The notes under the pieces are model-generated. The model was not told the DNA's origin. It did not search any database and was given only the letters and a program-made list of their open reading frames with translations. A program made the translations under genes and the position numbers. Source: Nocardioides renjunii (GTDB taxonomy: Bacteria; Actinomycetota; Actinomycetes; Propionibacteriales; Nocardioidaceae). Taken from it: a DNA stretch of 64,000 nucleotides. Shown in pieces: positions 31,253-38,579 of this stretch (position 1 is its first letter; every line of letters begins with the position of its first letter). The stretch lies in NCBI RefSeq assembly GCF_034661175.1, contig NZ_CP141058.1, forward strand, positions 4,092,001 through 4,156,000. The letters run 5' to 3'.

Positions 31253-32410
31253 TCAGCCTGCCTTCGTTGCAGCGGTGAGGTCGGTGGTGAGGTCAGCGGT
31301 GGGATCGGTGGTGGCACCAGCGGTGTACGACGCGATGCGGGGCTCGGGTGCGCCGAGCAGGCGGGCGGCCAGCCAGTCGGCGGTCGTGGGTCGGTGCTGC
31401 GGCGCGACGTTGGCGCAGCCGTGGTTGCCGTCCTCGAGCAGGAGGAGGGTGACCGGCCCGGCGACGGCGTCGCGCATCCGGACGGCGTCCTCCCAGGGGA
31501 TCAGCCGGTCCTGCCGGCCGAACACGATCAGCAGCGGCGCGACGAGGTGGGCGGCCGCCTCCGACAGGTCGAGCTCGAGCGCGCGCCGCCGTGCCTCCTC
31601 GTCGTCGACGGACCCGGAGCGGACCCGCAACGTGTCGCGGGTGAGCTGGGGCAGGGACGACCAGTGCTCGCCGAAGTTGAAGGGGCCGGCGAGGGAGACG
31701 CAGGCGCTGACCCGGTCGCCCAGGGCCGCGGCGACCCGGGGAGCGTAGTAGCCGCCCAGGCTGACGCCCCACACCGCGAGGCGGTCGCGGTCGAGGTCGG
31801 GCTGGGTGCCGATCGCCTCCCAGGCCACCTCGGCCACCGGGGCCCAGTCGCCACGCAGGGGCAGCGCGTACTCCGCCTCGCCCTGGCCGGGGCCGTCGAG
31901 CGTGACGGTCGCCATCCCGCGGTCGAGGAACGTCTGCTCGGTCGAGCCGAGCTCCTCCTTGGCCGAGTCCAGGCCCGGCAGCATCAGCACGACGGGGTGC
32001 GGGCCCTCGCCGCGCGGGACCCGTACGACGGCCACCAGGTGCGAGCCCTCGAACGCGATCTCCAGGCGCCGTCCGGGTGGGTCGAGGTGGGGCAGGGCGT
32101 CGGTGAGGCACGAGACCGCCCGGGCGTGCGCGGCCCGCATCTGCTCGGGGTCGGCGACGAAGACGAACTTCGCGAAGTGGTGGTGGACCGCGGCGCGGGC
32201 GAGGTGCTCGCCGGCCGAGCGGGACCTTCCCTCGGCCAGCGCCTCGCGCCCGAGGGACTCGTACGTGGCGCCCTCGGCCGACCACACGCGACACCAGTCG
32301 TCCCACCGCTCGATGCCCGCGGTGATCCGGGCGAAGTCGGCAGCCGTGACGCCGTTGGTCGTGAAGCGCGGGCCCCAGTGGGCGATGGCGGAGCGCACCA
32401 GCTCGTCCAT
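31253..32410 (-). CDS. alpha/beta hydrolase related to 2,6-dihydroxypseudooxynicotine hydrolase
   Basis: 385 aa from ATG 32410 with GGAGAG upstream; earlier in-frame starts lie inside the operator region. A helical N-terminal cap domain (about 1-120) precedes the hydrolase core: LMLPGLDSAKEELG, TLDGPGQGEAEY, nucleophile elbow WGVSLGGYYAP (G-x-S-x-G), acid in FGRQDRLIPWE and catalytic His in EDGNHGCANV. PGLDSxKEE is typical of the C-C bond hydrolase of nicotine catabolism and relatives. It heads the LacI-linked operon. An actual nicotine role is not supported by other genes here; cleavage of a beta-diketone or acyl-heterocycle is plausible. Confidence 0.83.
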   Translation of the reverse strand: MDELVRSAIAHWGPRFTTNGVTAADFARITAGIERWDDWCRVWSAEGATYESLGREALAEGRSRSAGEHLARAAVHHHFAKFVFVADPEQMRAAHARAVSCLTDALPHLDPPGRRLEIAFEGSHLVAVVRVPRGEGPHPVVLMLPGLDSAKEELGSTEQTFLDRGMATVTLDGPGQGEAEYALPLRGDWAPVAEVAWEAIGTQPDLDRDRLAVWGVSLGGYYAPRVAAALGDRVSACVSLAGPFNFGEHWSSLPQLTRDTLRVRSGSVDDEEARRRALELDLSEAAAHLVAPLLIVFGRQDRLIPWEDAVRMRDAVAGPVTLLLLEDGNHGCANVAPQHRPTTADWLAARLLGAPEPRIASYTAGATTDPTADLTTDLTAATKAG

Positions 32411-32436
32411 GTCTCTCCGGTCCTCGTGCGACGTCA

Positions 32437-32452
32437 CTGCAATCGACTGCAG
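32437..32452. promoter_or_regulatory. LacI-type operator (15 of 16 symmetric) in the hydrolase operon promoter
   Basis: CTGCAATCGACTGCAG matches the perfect palindrome at 8781 in its core, with one asymmetric base. It begins at the downstream edge of the predicted -10, the same position as at the importer promoters. Confidence 0.72.
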
Positions 32453-32479
32453 CATTGTCGGTCCGCGGCGGTGTGTCAA
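32451..32479 (-). promoter_or_regulatory. promoter of the hydrolase-HIBADH-M24-ALDH operon
   Basis: On the minus strand, TTGACA (32479-32474), 17 bases, then AATGCT (32456-32451). The operator abuts the -10. The layout is the same as at 8804-8832 and 35351-35379. Confidence 0.58.
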
Positions 32480-32505
32480 GCCGCCGACCACGGTGCGCCG
32501 GGCCG

Positions 32506-32521
32506 GTGCAATCGACTGCAC
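32506..32521. promoter_or_regulatory. second LacI-type operator upstream of the hydrolase operon
   Basis: GTGCAATCGACTGCAC, 15 of 16 positions symmetric. It lies 69 bp from the first site, close to seven helical turns of B-DNA and suited to loop formation. It is 12 bp from the stop of the convergently placed upstream gene. Confidence 0.68.
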
Positions 32522-32533
32522 GGACCCCGCGAC

Positions 32534-33604
32534 CTACCCGCCGTTCTCCTGCTGCCACTCCTCGACCGCGGCGTCGACCTCGGCGCGGTCGAAGTCGTTG
32601 ATCTCCTCGATCAACGAGTCGTCGAGGATGTCCGCGATGTCGGCCTTCTCCTCGATGATGCCGACGCTGGCGAGCAGGTCCTGCGCGGTCGTCCAGACCT
32701 CCGGGCGGACGTCCCCGATGCGCTCGGGGTCGTCGGGCTGCATGAGCTCGATCGAGCCCTCGAGCGCCGCCTCCGCGACCGCCTCGTTGCGCCACTCGGC
32801 CGGGACCTGGTCGCGCACGATCTGCTCGACGACGTCCGGGTGCTCCAGCCCGACGTACTGCCCCATCGCCCAGGCGCGGAAGAAGCCCACGAGCGCGTCG
32901 CGCTTGGACTCGAGCGTCTCCGGCATGACGGCGACGGGGTTGCCGTCGATCGCCTGGACGTCCTCCGGGGTGATGTTGCGCAGCGGCGTGCCGGTCGCCT
33001 CGATCGCGGTGAAGTCCGACCGCGCTCCGACGTAGGCGTCGATCTCCCCCTCGTCGAAGGTCTGCTTGATGAGGCCACCGCTCGTCCCGACGACGATCGT
33101 CTCGATGTCGTCCCCGGACAGTCCGGCCGCCAGCAGCTGCGCCTCGACCTGTGCGGTGTCCTCCTCCGAGGCGAGTCCCACCGTCTGGCCCGCCAGCTCG
33201 GAGAAGTCCTGGATCGGGCTGTCCTCGGGCACGACCGTGCCGGCGGTGTTGCTGTGCTGGGGGCTGAAGGGCACCTGCTGCGTGCCGCCCTGGGCGTGCG
33301 AGATCACCAGCTCGTCGATGTCAGCCATGGCGATGTCGACGTCGCCGTTCTCGACCAGCGCAGTGCTCGGGATCTCCTCGCCCGCGGTCACGAACTCCGC
33401 CTCGACGCCCTCCTGCTCGAAGAAGCCCAGCTCCTCGGCCACGATCGGTGGGTAGAAGAGCAGGCTCTCGGGCGTCGGCAGCGAGTAGGTGATCTTCATG
33501 GCGTCGTCGCCGCCCGAGTCGTCGTCGCCGCCGCAGCCCGCGGCGAGGAGGAGGGCACCGGTCACCACGAGGGGCACCCACGCCCGTCTGTTGGAAGTGC
33601 GCAT
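32534..33604 (-). CDS. NMT1/SsuA-type ABC substrate-binding lipoprotein
   Basis: 356 aa; AGAGGAGGAACCTCC precedes ATG 33604. Lipoprotein signal with LLLAAGCGG, acidic linker, then a type II binding fold of the NMT1/SsuA/TauA class (ITYSLPTPESLLFYPPIVAE, GVEAEFVTAGEEI, DVDIAMADIDE). It delivers ligand to the permease and ATPase encoded just upstream. This receptor class takes up taurine, alkanesulfonates, pyrimidine precursors, riboflavin and phthalate-like compounds. It is the last gene of the operon starting at 35319. Confidence 0.88.
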   Translation of the reverse strand: MRTSNRRAWVPLVVTGALLLAAGCGGDDDSGGDDAMKITYSLPTPESLLFYPPIVAEELGFFEQEGVEAEFVTAGEEIPSTALVENGDVDIAMADIDELVISHAQGGTQQVPFSPQHSNTAGTVVPEDSPIQDFSELAGQTVGLASEEDTAQVEAQLLAAGLSGDDIETIVVGTSGGLIKQTFDEGEIDAYVGARSDFTAIEATGTPLRNITPEDVQAIDGNPVAVMPETLESKRDALVGFFRAWAMGQYVGLEHPDVVEQIVRDQVPAEWRNEAVAEAALEGSIELMQPDDPERIGDVRPEVWTTAQDLLASVGIIEEKADIADILDDSLIEEINDFDRAEVDAAVEEWQQENGG

Positions 33605-33617
33605 GGAGGTTCCTCCT

Positions 33618-34517
33618 CTATCGGACGAGACCGGCTGTCTCGGCAGGCGTGGCCGTCGGGTCGGACGGGGCGGACGGGGAGGGCCGGCGGTTCTGCGCCC
33701 TGGCCTGGAGCCGTCGGGTGCGCGCCACCAGCCGCGCGTCGTGCAGCCAGAAGACCGTCACCCGCTCCAGCCACTCCATGACCGCGAAGAGCAGCAGGCC
33801 CATCAGCATCAGGATGAGGATGACGGCGAACGCGTCGTCCACGGCGAGCTGGTAGCTGAACTGCTGGACGAGCACGCCGAGGCCGCGCTGCGCGGAGATG
33901 AACTCCCCGACGACGGCGCCGACGAGCGCCAGGCCGGCGGCGGTCTTGAGCCCCGCGAACATGATGGGGAGCGAGCTGGGCACGACGAGGCGGCTGAACG
34001 ACTGCCAGCGGGTGGCGCCGAGGGACCGGAACATCTCCCGCGACTCCTCGTCGACGGTGAGGATGCCAGTCAGGGCGTTCACGTAGATCGGGAAGAACGC
34101 GATGATGGCCGCGATCCAGATCTTGGAGCTGTAGCCGAAGCCGGCCCAGGCGATGATGATCGGCGCGACCGCGATGCGCGGGGTGACCTGGAGACCGATC
34201 GCGTAGGGGTGCAGCATCCGGCGCATCGTCGGCCAGAGGCCGGAGGGCACCGCGAGCGACAGCGCGATCAGGGCGCCGAGGAGGAACCCGGCCACGGTCT
34301 CCCACAGCGTGGCCAGGGTGTCGTCCCAGATGATGTCGCTGAAGACGAGCTCGAAGAACGACACGACGACGTCCTCCGGGTGCGGGATCACGGTGTCCGA
34401 CACCCACTCGTTCCACAGCGCCAGCTTCCAGAGCAGGACGAGGAAGACGAGGAAGATGAGCGGGGGCGTGACCTCTTGGCGGATGCGCCGCACGCTGGGC
34501 ACGAACCTAGACGCCAC
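33618..34517 (-). CDS. ABC transporter permease, SsuC/TauC type
   Basis: 299 aa from GTG 34517, with AAGGAGGA five bases upstream, overlapping the ATPase gene end by 11 bp. About six membrane segments; BPD_transp_1 features TLWETVAGFLLGALIALSLA and the cytoplasmic EAA-type loop SLGATRWQSFSRLVVPSSLP. The C-terminal tail is basic/Pro-rich and extends past the last helix. It forms the homodimeric channel of the NMT1-type importer. Confidence 0.9.
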   Translation of the reverse strand: MASRFVPSVRRIRQEVTPPLIFLVFLVLLWKLALWNEWVSDTVIPHPEDVVVSFFELVFSDIIWDDTLATLWETVAGFLLGALIALSLAVPSGLWPTMRRMLHPYAIGLQVTPRIAVAPIIIAWAGFGYSSKIWIAAIIAFFPIYVNALTGILTVDEESREMFRSLGATRWQSFSRLVVPSSLPIMFAGLKTAAGLALVGAVVGEFISAQRGLGVLVQQFSYQLAVDDAFAVILILMLMGLLLFAVMEWLERVTVFWLHDARLVARTRRLQARAQNRRPSPSAPSDPTATPAETAGLVR

Positions 34518-35319
34518 GAGCGTCCTCCTTGGTGGCGACGTCGCTGCTCCCCGGCCCGTGCAGGCCCGCGTGGGCACGCAGCACGAGCTCCTGGAACTCC
34601 GGCTCCATCGCCATCTCGGCGACCCGGGGCCGTGCGAACGGGACGTCGATGACGTCCGAGATCCGACCCGGGCGCGGGCTCATCACGACCACCCGGTCGG
34701 CGAGGAGGAGCGCCTCGGTGAGGTTGTGGGTGACCAGCACGGACGTGGCCGCGGTGCGCTCGTGGATCTTGAGCAGCTCCAGGTTGAGTCGTTCGCGCGT
34801 GATCTGGTCGACCGCCGCGAACGGCTCGTCGAGCAGGAGCACCTCCGCACCGACCATCAGCAGCCGGGCGAGGGCGACGCGCTGCTGCATGCCTCCCGAG
34901 AGGTGGCGCGGGTAGGTGTGCTCGAAGCCGGCGAGCCCGACGAGGTCCAGCAGCTGCATCGCCCGGTCCTCGGCGGCCCGGTCCGCCTTCCCCTGCAGGG
35001 CCGCCGGCAGCATCGCGTTCTGCAGCGTCGTGCGCCATGGCAGGAGGGTGGGCTTCTGGAACATCAGGGCGACGTCCTGGCGCGCATCGGTCACCTCGGT
35101 GCCGTTGATCTCGATCCGCCCCTCGGTCAGCGGCAGCAGCCCGGCCATCAGGCGGAGCAGCGTGGACTTGCCGCAGCCGCTGGGGCCGATGAGCGAGACG
35201 AACTCGCCCGGCCGGACGTCGAGGCTCACGCGGTCGACCGCGAGGACGCCGCCGTCGAAGCGCTTGATCACGTCATGCACCGCGATCGTGCCGCGGCGGG
35301 TCACCAGCTCCTGACTCAT
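34507..35319 (-). CDS. ABC transporter ATP-binding protein, SsuB/TauB type
   Basis: 270 aa from ATG 35319 (GGAGG upstream). Walker A GPSGCGKST, Q-loop MFQKPTLLPWRT, signature LSGGMQQRVALARLL, Walker B VLLLDEPFAAVD and switch VTHNLTEA. QKPTLLPWRT is typical of the nitrate/sulfonate/taurine class. It powers the importer together with the permease and lipoprotein genes downstream. It is first in the operon; the promoter has a consensus TTGACA and a LacI-type operator just before the ribosome-binding site. Confidence 0.92.
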   Translation of the reverse strand: MSQELVTRRGTIAVHDVIKRFDGGVLAVDRVSLDVRPGEFVSLIGPSGCGKSTLLRLMAGLLPLTEGRIEINGTEVTDARQDVALMFQKPTLLPWRTTLQNAMLPAALQGKADRAAEDRAMQLLDLVGLAGFEHTYPRHLSGGMQQRVALARLLMVGAEVLLLDEPFAAVDQITRERLNLELLKIHERTAATSVLVTHNLTEALLLADRVVVMSPRPGRISDVIDVPFARPRVAEMAMEPEFQELVLRAHAGLHGPGSSDVATKEDARGV

Positions 35320-35331
35320 GGGACCTCCGCG

Positions 35332-35347
35332 CAGCAATCGATTGCGC
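35332..35347. promoter_or_regulatory. LacI-type operator of the NMT1-type importer operon
   Basis: The core GCAATCGATTGC (35334-35345) is a perfect 12-bp palindrome identical to the core at 8783-8794. It lies between the -10 and the ribosome-binding site of the ATPase gene. Confidence 0.75.
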
Positions 35348-35350
35348 GCT

Positions 35351-35379
35351 TTCTATCCCGCAGTCCACCACTGTGTCAA
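35351..35379 (-). promoter_or_regulatory. promoter of the NMT1-type importer operon
   Basis: On the minus strand, TTGACA (35379-35374), 17 bases, then ATAGAA (or TAGAAA one base on). It carries the same TTGACAC start and downstream operator as the other LacI-linked promoters. Confidence 0.58.
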
Positions 35380-35442
35380 GCGTCACATGCCGCATGGGCG
35401 CCATGCCACGCTGAGGCGGTCTCGTCTCGCGTCCACGACGCG

Positions 35443-35458
35443 CCGCAAACGACTGCGT
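35443..35458. promoter_or_regulatory. variant LacI-type operator upstream of the binding protein-MFS-LacI operon
   Basis: CCGCAAACGACTGCGT keeps GCAA-CG-CTGC spacing around the central CG. It covers the spacer and -35 region of the predicted leaderless promoter (-10 at 35466), so a bound protein would exclude polymerase. It suggests autoregulation of the LacI gene, the third gene of this operon. Confidence 0.5.
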
Positions 35459-35465
35459 CATCGGC

Positions 35466-35471
35466 TATGGT
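35466..35471 (+). promoter_or_regulatory. leaderless -10 box (TATGGT)
   Basis: TATGGT is followed by six bases and GTG 35478; no ribosome-binding site is visible. Confidence 0.5.
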
Positions 35472-35477
35472 GCGCCG

Positions 35478-36386
35478 GTGCCACGCATCGTCATCGGTTC
35501 CTTCACCCCGTCGGTCCTGCTCGACGTGGCCGACCGCGCCGGCCGGCTCCGGGAGCGCGGCCTCGAGGTCGAGGAGGTCCCGGTGACATCGTCGCCGGCA
35601 CAGTTCCGCTCGCTGATCGACGAGGAGCTCGACGTCGCCCTCACCAGCCCGGACAACGTCCTGGCCTACCGGTTCAACCCCCTCAACCCGCTGGGCGAGG
35701 TCGCGGACGTCCGGATCGTCGCGGCCGTCGACCGCGGGATGGGGCTCGGTCTCTACGGCCGGCCGGGCACGACGGCGGCGGACCTGGTCGGCGCCCGCGT
35801 CGGCGTCGACGTCGCCACCTCCGGGTTCGCGCTCGCCCTCTACGCGCTGGCCGACTCGCTCGGCGTCGCGCGCGACCAGTACGAGCTCGTCCAGCTCGGC
35901 TCCACCCCGCGACGCCTGGAGGCGCTGTTGGCCGGCAGCTGCACGGCGACGATGCTCAACGCCGGCAACGAGCTGGTCGCCGAGCAGCACGGGTGCGTGC
36001 GGCTGGCCTCCGGTGCGGAGCAGCTCTCGCCCTACCTCGGGACGGTCGTCGCCGTGGCCGGCACGGCTCGCACCGAGGAGGCGCGCCTGCTCGCCGACGC
36101 GCTCCTCGAGACGGCTCGCGAGATCGTCTCGGGCGGGCTCGACGACGAGGTGACGGAGTCGGCGGCGCGACGGCTCGACCTCGACGACGACCTCGCCCGG
36201 CGCTACCTCGCCCGGCTGCGCGATCCCCGTGACGGCCTGGTCCCCGACGGCGACGTCGACCACGGGAGCCTCGTGACGCTCGTCCGGTTGCGCACGACGT
36301 ACCTGCCCACCCCCTCGGACGACGGCGGCGACGTGCTGGACGCCGCCCTCGAGGCTGACTCCGGCCTGGTGAGTCGGCACGGGTGA
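35478..36386 (+). CDS. signal-less NMT1/SsuA-like binding protein
   Basis: 302 aa from GTG 35478. The protein begins directly with the first strand of a type II binding fold (MPRIVIGSFTPSVLLDVADR), with EVEEVPVTSSPAQFRSLIDE and DVALTSPDNVLAYRFN typical of NMT1-like receptors. No signal peptide or lipobox is present, so it should be cytoplasmic. It could be an intracellular ligand sensor, a biosynthetic NMT1-like enzyme (compare Thi5/THI5-type) or a degraded receptor. It is coupled to the MFS gene (GTGA) and then LacI. A possible co-sensor for the same substrate as the importer; role unproven. Confidence 0.75.
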   Translation: MPRIVIGSFTPSVLLDVADRAGRLRERGLEVEEVPVTSSPAQFRSLIDEELDVALTSPDNVLAYRFNPLNPLGEVADVRIVAAVDRGMGLGLYGRPGTTAADLVGARVGVDVATSGFALALYALADSLGVARDQYELVQLGSTPRRLEALLAGSCTATMLNAGNELVAEQHGCVRLASGAEQLSPYLGTVVAVAGTARTEEARLLADALLETAREIVSGGLDDEVTESAARRLDLDDDLARRYLARLRDPRDGLVPDGDVDHGSLVTLVRLRTTYLPTPSDDGGDVLDAALEADSGLVSRHG

Positions 36387-37543
36387 GGGCACAGCTGCGC
36401 CTGCTGCAGGCCACCACGCTGGTCAGCACGCTGGACCGGTTCGCGATGCCGCCGATGCTGGTCGCGATCGCAGCGAGCCTCGACGTCCCGCTCACGCAGG
36501 TCGTCACCGCCGCGGGGGCGTACTTCCTCGTCTACGGGCTCGGGCAGCCGCTGTGGGGCTTCGCCTCCGACCGCTACGGCCGCGTCCGGGTGCTGCGCAC
36601 GAGCCTCGTCATTGCCGGCGCGCTGAGCCTCGTCTCCGCGCTGAGCCCGACGGTGCTGGTGCTGGGCATCCTCCGCGGGCTGGCCGGCGGGTTCTTCGGT
36701 GCGGCGTACCCGTCCGCGCTGATCTACCTGGGTGACACGGTGGCGCCGGCGCGACGCCAGCAGGCCATCACCGGTCTCATGGTCGGCGTCGCCGTCGGCA
36801 CGGCAGCGGCCTCCGCCGGCGCCGGGCTCCTCGCGGACGTCGCCACCTGGCGGCTCCCCTTCGTCATCACCGGCAGCGCGGCGCTGGTGCTGGCGGTGCT
36901 CCTGGCCCGGCTGCCCGAGCCGGCCGGCGCCGCCGCCCGCACCACCGCGCGAGCCTCCGTGGCCACGATCGCGCGCTCGCGGGTGACGCTGCTGGTGCTG
37001 CTCTTCGCCTTCGTCGAGGGCGTCGTGCTGCTCGGCGCGCTGACCCTGCTGCCCACGGCCGTCGAGAGCTCCGGCGCCTCCACCACCGTGGCCGGGGCGG
37101 TGACGGGGGTCTACGGGCTCGCCGTCCTCCTCGGCTCGTCGTCGGTGGGGCGGCTCTCGCTGGCGTGGCACCCGGCCCGGCTGATCCTGCTCGGCGCGGC
37201 GTGTGCCGCCCTCGCCACCGGCCTCCTCGCGGTCTCCCAGCGACCCGCGGTGGCGGTCGTCGTGGCGGTGCTGCTCGGCATCGCCTGGCCGGCGATGCAC
37301 TCCTCGCTCCAGACCTGGGCCACCGAGGTGCTGCCGCAGTCGCGCGCGGTGGTGGTGTCGTTCTTCGCCGCAGCGCTCTTCGTCGGCAGCGCCATCGGGG
37401 CGATCGTCGTGGCGGGCCTCGCGGACGAGGGCCGCTTCGCGGTCGTCTACGGCGCCTACGCGGCCCTCGCCGTGCCCCTCGGGATCGGCGCCTGGGCGGC
37501 CCGCAGGAGATGGCACCGGCCCGTCGAGCAGCAGGAACCCTAG
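36383..37543 (+). CDS. major facilitator superfamily transporter
   Basis: 386 aa from GTG 36383, overlapping the upstream stop. Twelve predicted membrane segments; the MFS loop 2-3 motif is GFASDRYGRVRVLRTS and the motif 5 region has GLMVGVAVGTAAASAGAGLL. No large extra domain. It may import the same compound as the ABC system at a different affinity, or export a product. It lies directly before the LacI gene, one base between stop and start. Confidence 0.88.
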   Translation: MRAQLRLLQATTLVSTLDRFAMPPMLVAIAASLDVPLTQVVTAAGAYFLVYGLGQPLWGFASDRYGRVRVLRTSLVIAGALSLVSALSPTVLVLGILRGLAGGFFGAAYPSALIYLGDTVAPARRQQAITGLMVGVAVGTAAASAGAGLLADVATWRLPFVITGSAALVLAVLLARLPEPAGAAARTTARASVATIARSRVTLLVLLFAFVEGVVLLGALTLLPTAVESSGASTTVAGAVTGVYGLAVLLGSSSVGRLSLAWHPARLILLGAACAALATGLLAVSQRPAVAVVVAVLLGIAWPAMHSSLQTWATEVLPQSRAVVVSFFAAALFVGSAIGAIVVAGLADEGRFAVVYGAYAALAVPLGIGAWAARRRWHRPVEQQEP

Positions 37544-37544
37544 G

Positions 37545-38579
37545 ATGCCTGCTGTGCAGACCCCCACGCTCCGGGACGTGGCCGATGCCGCCGGGGTCCA
37601 CCCGGCCACCGCCTCCCGCGCACTGAACCCCGCCACGCGTGGGCTGGTCAACGCCGAGACGGCACGGCGGGTGATGAAGGTGGCCGAGGGCCTGGGCTAC
37701 CGGCCCAACCCCATCGCCCGCGGCCTCAAGACGTCGAAGTCCGGCACCGTCGGGCTGGTCATCCCCGACCTGACCAACCCGCTCTTCCCGCCGATCGTGC
37801 GGGGCATCGAGGACGTCCTCGAGCCGGCCGGCTACAGCGGGCTGATCGTCAACACCGACAACGACCCCCAGCGGGAGAGCGCCCAGATCGAGCTGCTGCG
37901 CTCGCGCCAGGTCGAGGGCCTCATCGTCGCGACGGCGCTGATCGACCACCCGCTGCTGGCGAGGCTGCGCCGCGAGGGCGTGCCCATGGTGATGGTCAAC
38001 CGTCGTCCCGACGGGGTCGACCTGCCCTCGATCACCCCCGACGACGCCGCCGGCATCGAGCTGGCCGTCGCCCACCTCGTCGGGCTCGGCCACACCCGGA
38101 TCGGCCACCTCGCGGGGCCGCTGACCACGTCGACCGGCGTCGCGCGGCGCCGCGCGTTCCGCAACGCGGTGCGCGACCGGGACCTCGACGGCGACCCGGC
38201 CCTCGTCGTGACCTGCGAGCACTGGACCGAGGAGTCGGGGGCCGACGCCCTGCGCGAGCTCCTCGACCGCCGACCCGACGTCACCGCCGTCGTCGCCGGC
38301 AACGACCTGATCGCCCTCGGCTGCTACGACGTCTTCGCGGAGCGGGGCATCGCCTGCCCGGACCGGATCAGCGTCGTCGGCTTCAACGACATGCCGTTCC
38401 TCGACAAGCTGGCGCCGCCGCTGACCACCATCTCGGTCCCGCACCAGCAGATCGGTGCGGAGGCCGCGCGGATGCTGCTCGACGCGATCGCCGAGCCGGA
38501 CCGCGCGGCCCGCTCCGTGCTGCTGCCGCTGTCCCTGGTGCTGCGGGGCTCGACGGCGCCGCCGCAGCGCGCCGGCTGA
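37545..38579 (+). CDS. LacI-family transcriptional regulator
   Basis: 344 aa from ATG 37545 (an in-frame GTG at 37554 is the alternative). N-terminal helix-turn-helix TLRDVADAAGVHPATASRAL, hinge helix region GLKTSKSGTVGL, then the periplasmic-binding-like effector domain with LVIPDLTNPLFPPIVRGIED and the C-terminal DRISVVGFNDMPF, PLTTISVPHQQIG. LacI proteins bind palindromes with a central CG, exactly the form found at 8781, 32437, 32506 and 35332 (weaker at 8962 and 35443). It probably represses both importers and the hydrolase operon until an effector binds. Its stop abuts the convergent desaturase stop (TGATCA). Confidence 0.93.
   Translation: MPAVQTPTLRDVADAAGVHPATASRALNPATRGLVNAETARRVMKVAEGLGYRPNPIARGLKTSKSGTVGLVIPDLTNPLFPPIVRGIEDVLEPAGYSGLIVNTDNDPQRESAQIELLRSRQVEGLIVATALIDHPLLARLRREGVPMVMVNRRPDGVDLPSITPDDAAGIELAVAHLVGLGHTRIGHLAGPLTTSTGVARRRAFRNAVRDRDLDGDPALVVTCEHWTEESGADALRELLDRRPDVTAVVAGNDLIALGCYDVFAERGIACPDRISVVGFNDMPFLDKLAPPLTTISVPHQQIGAEAARMLLDAIAEPDRAARSVLLPLSLVLRGSTAPPQRAG

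Noticed and set aside
31253..32410. Calling the cluster a nicotine degradation pathway
   Set aside because: Only the hydrolase, the Mo hydroxylase and a semialdehyde dehydrogenase resemble it. No nicotine or pseudooxynicotine oxidase, monooxygenase or methylaminobutyrate oxidase was found.
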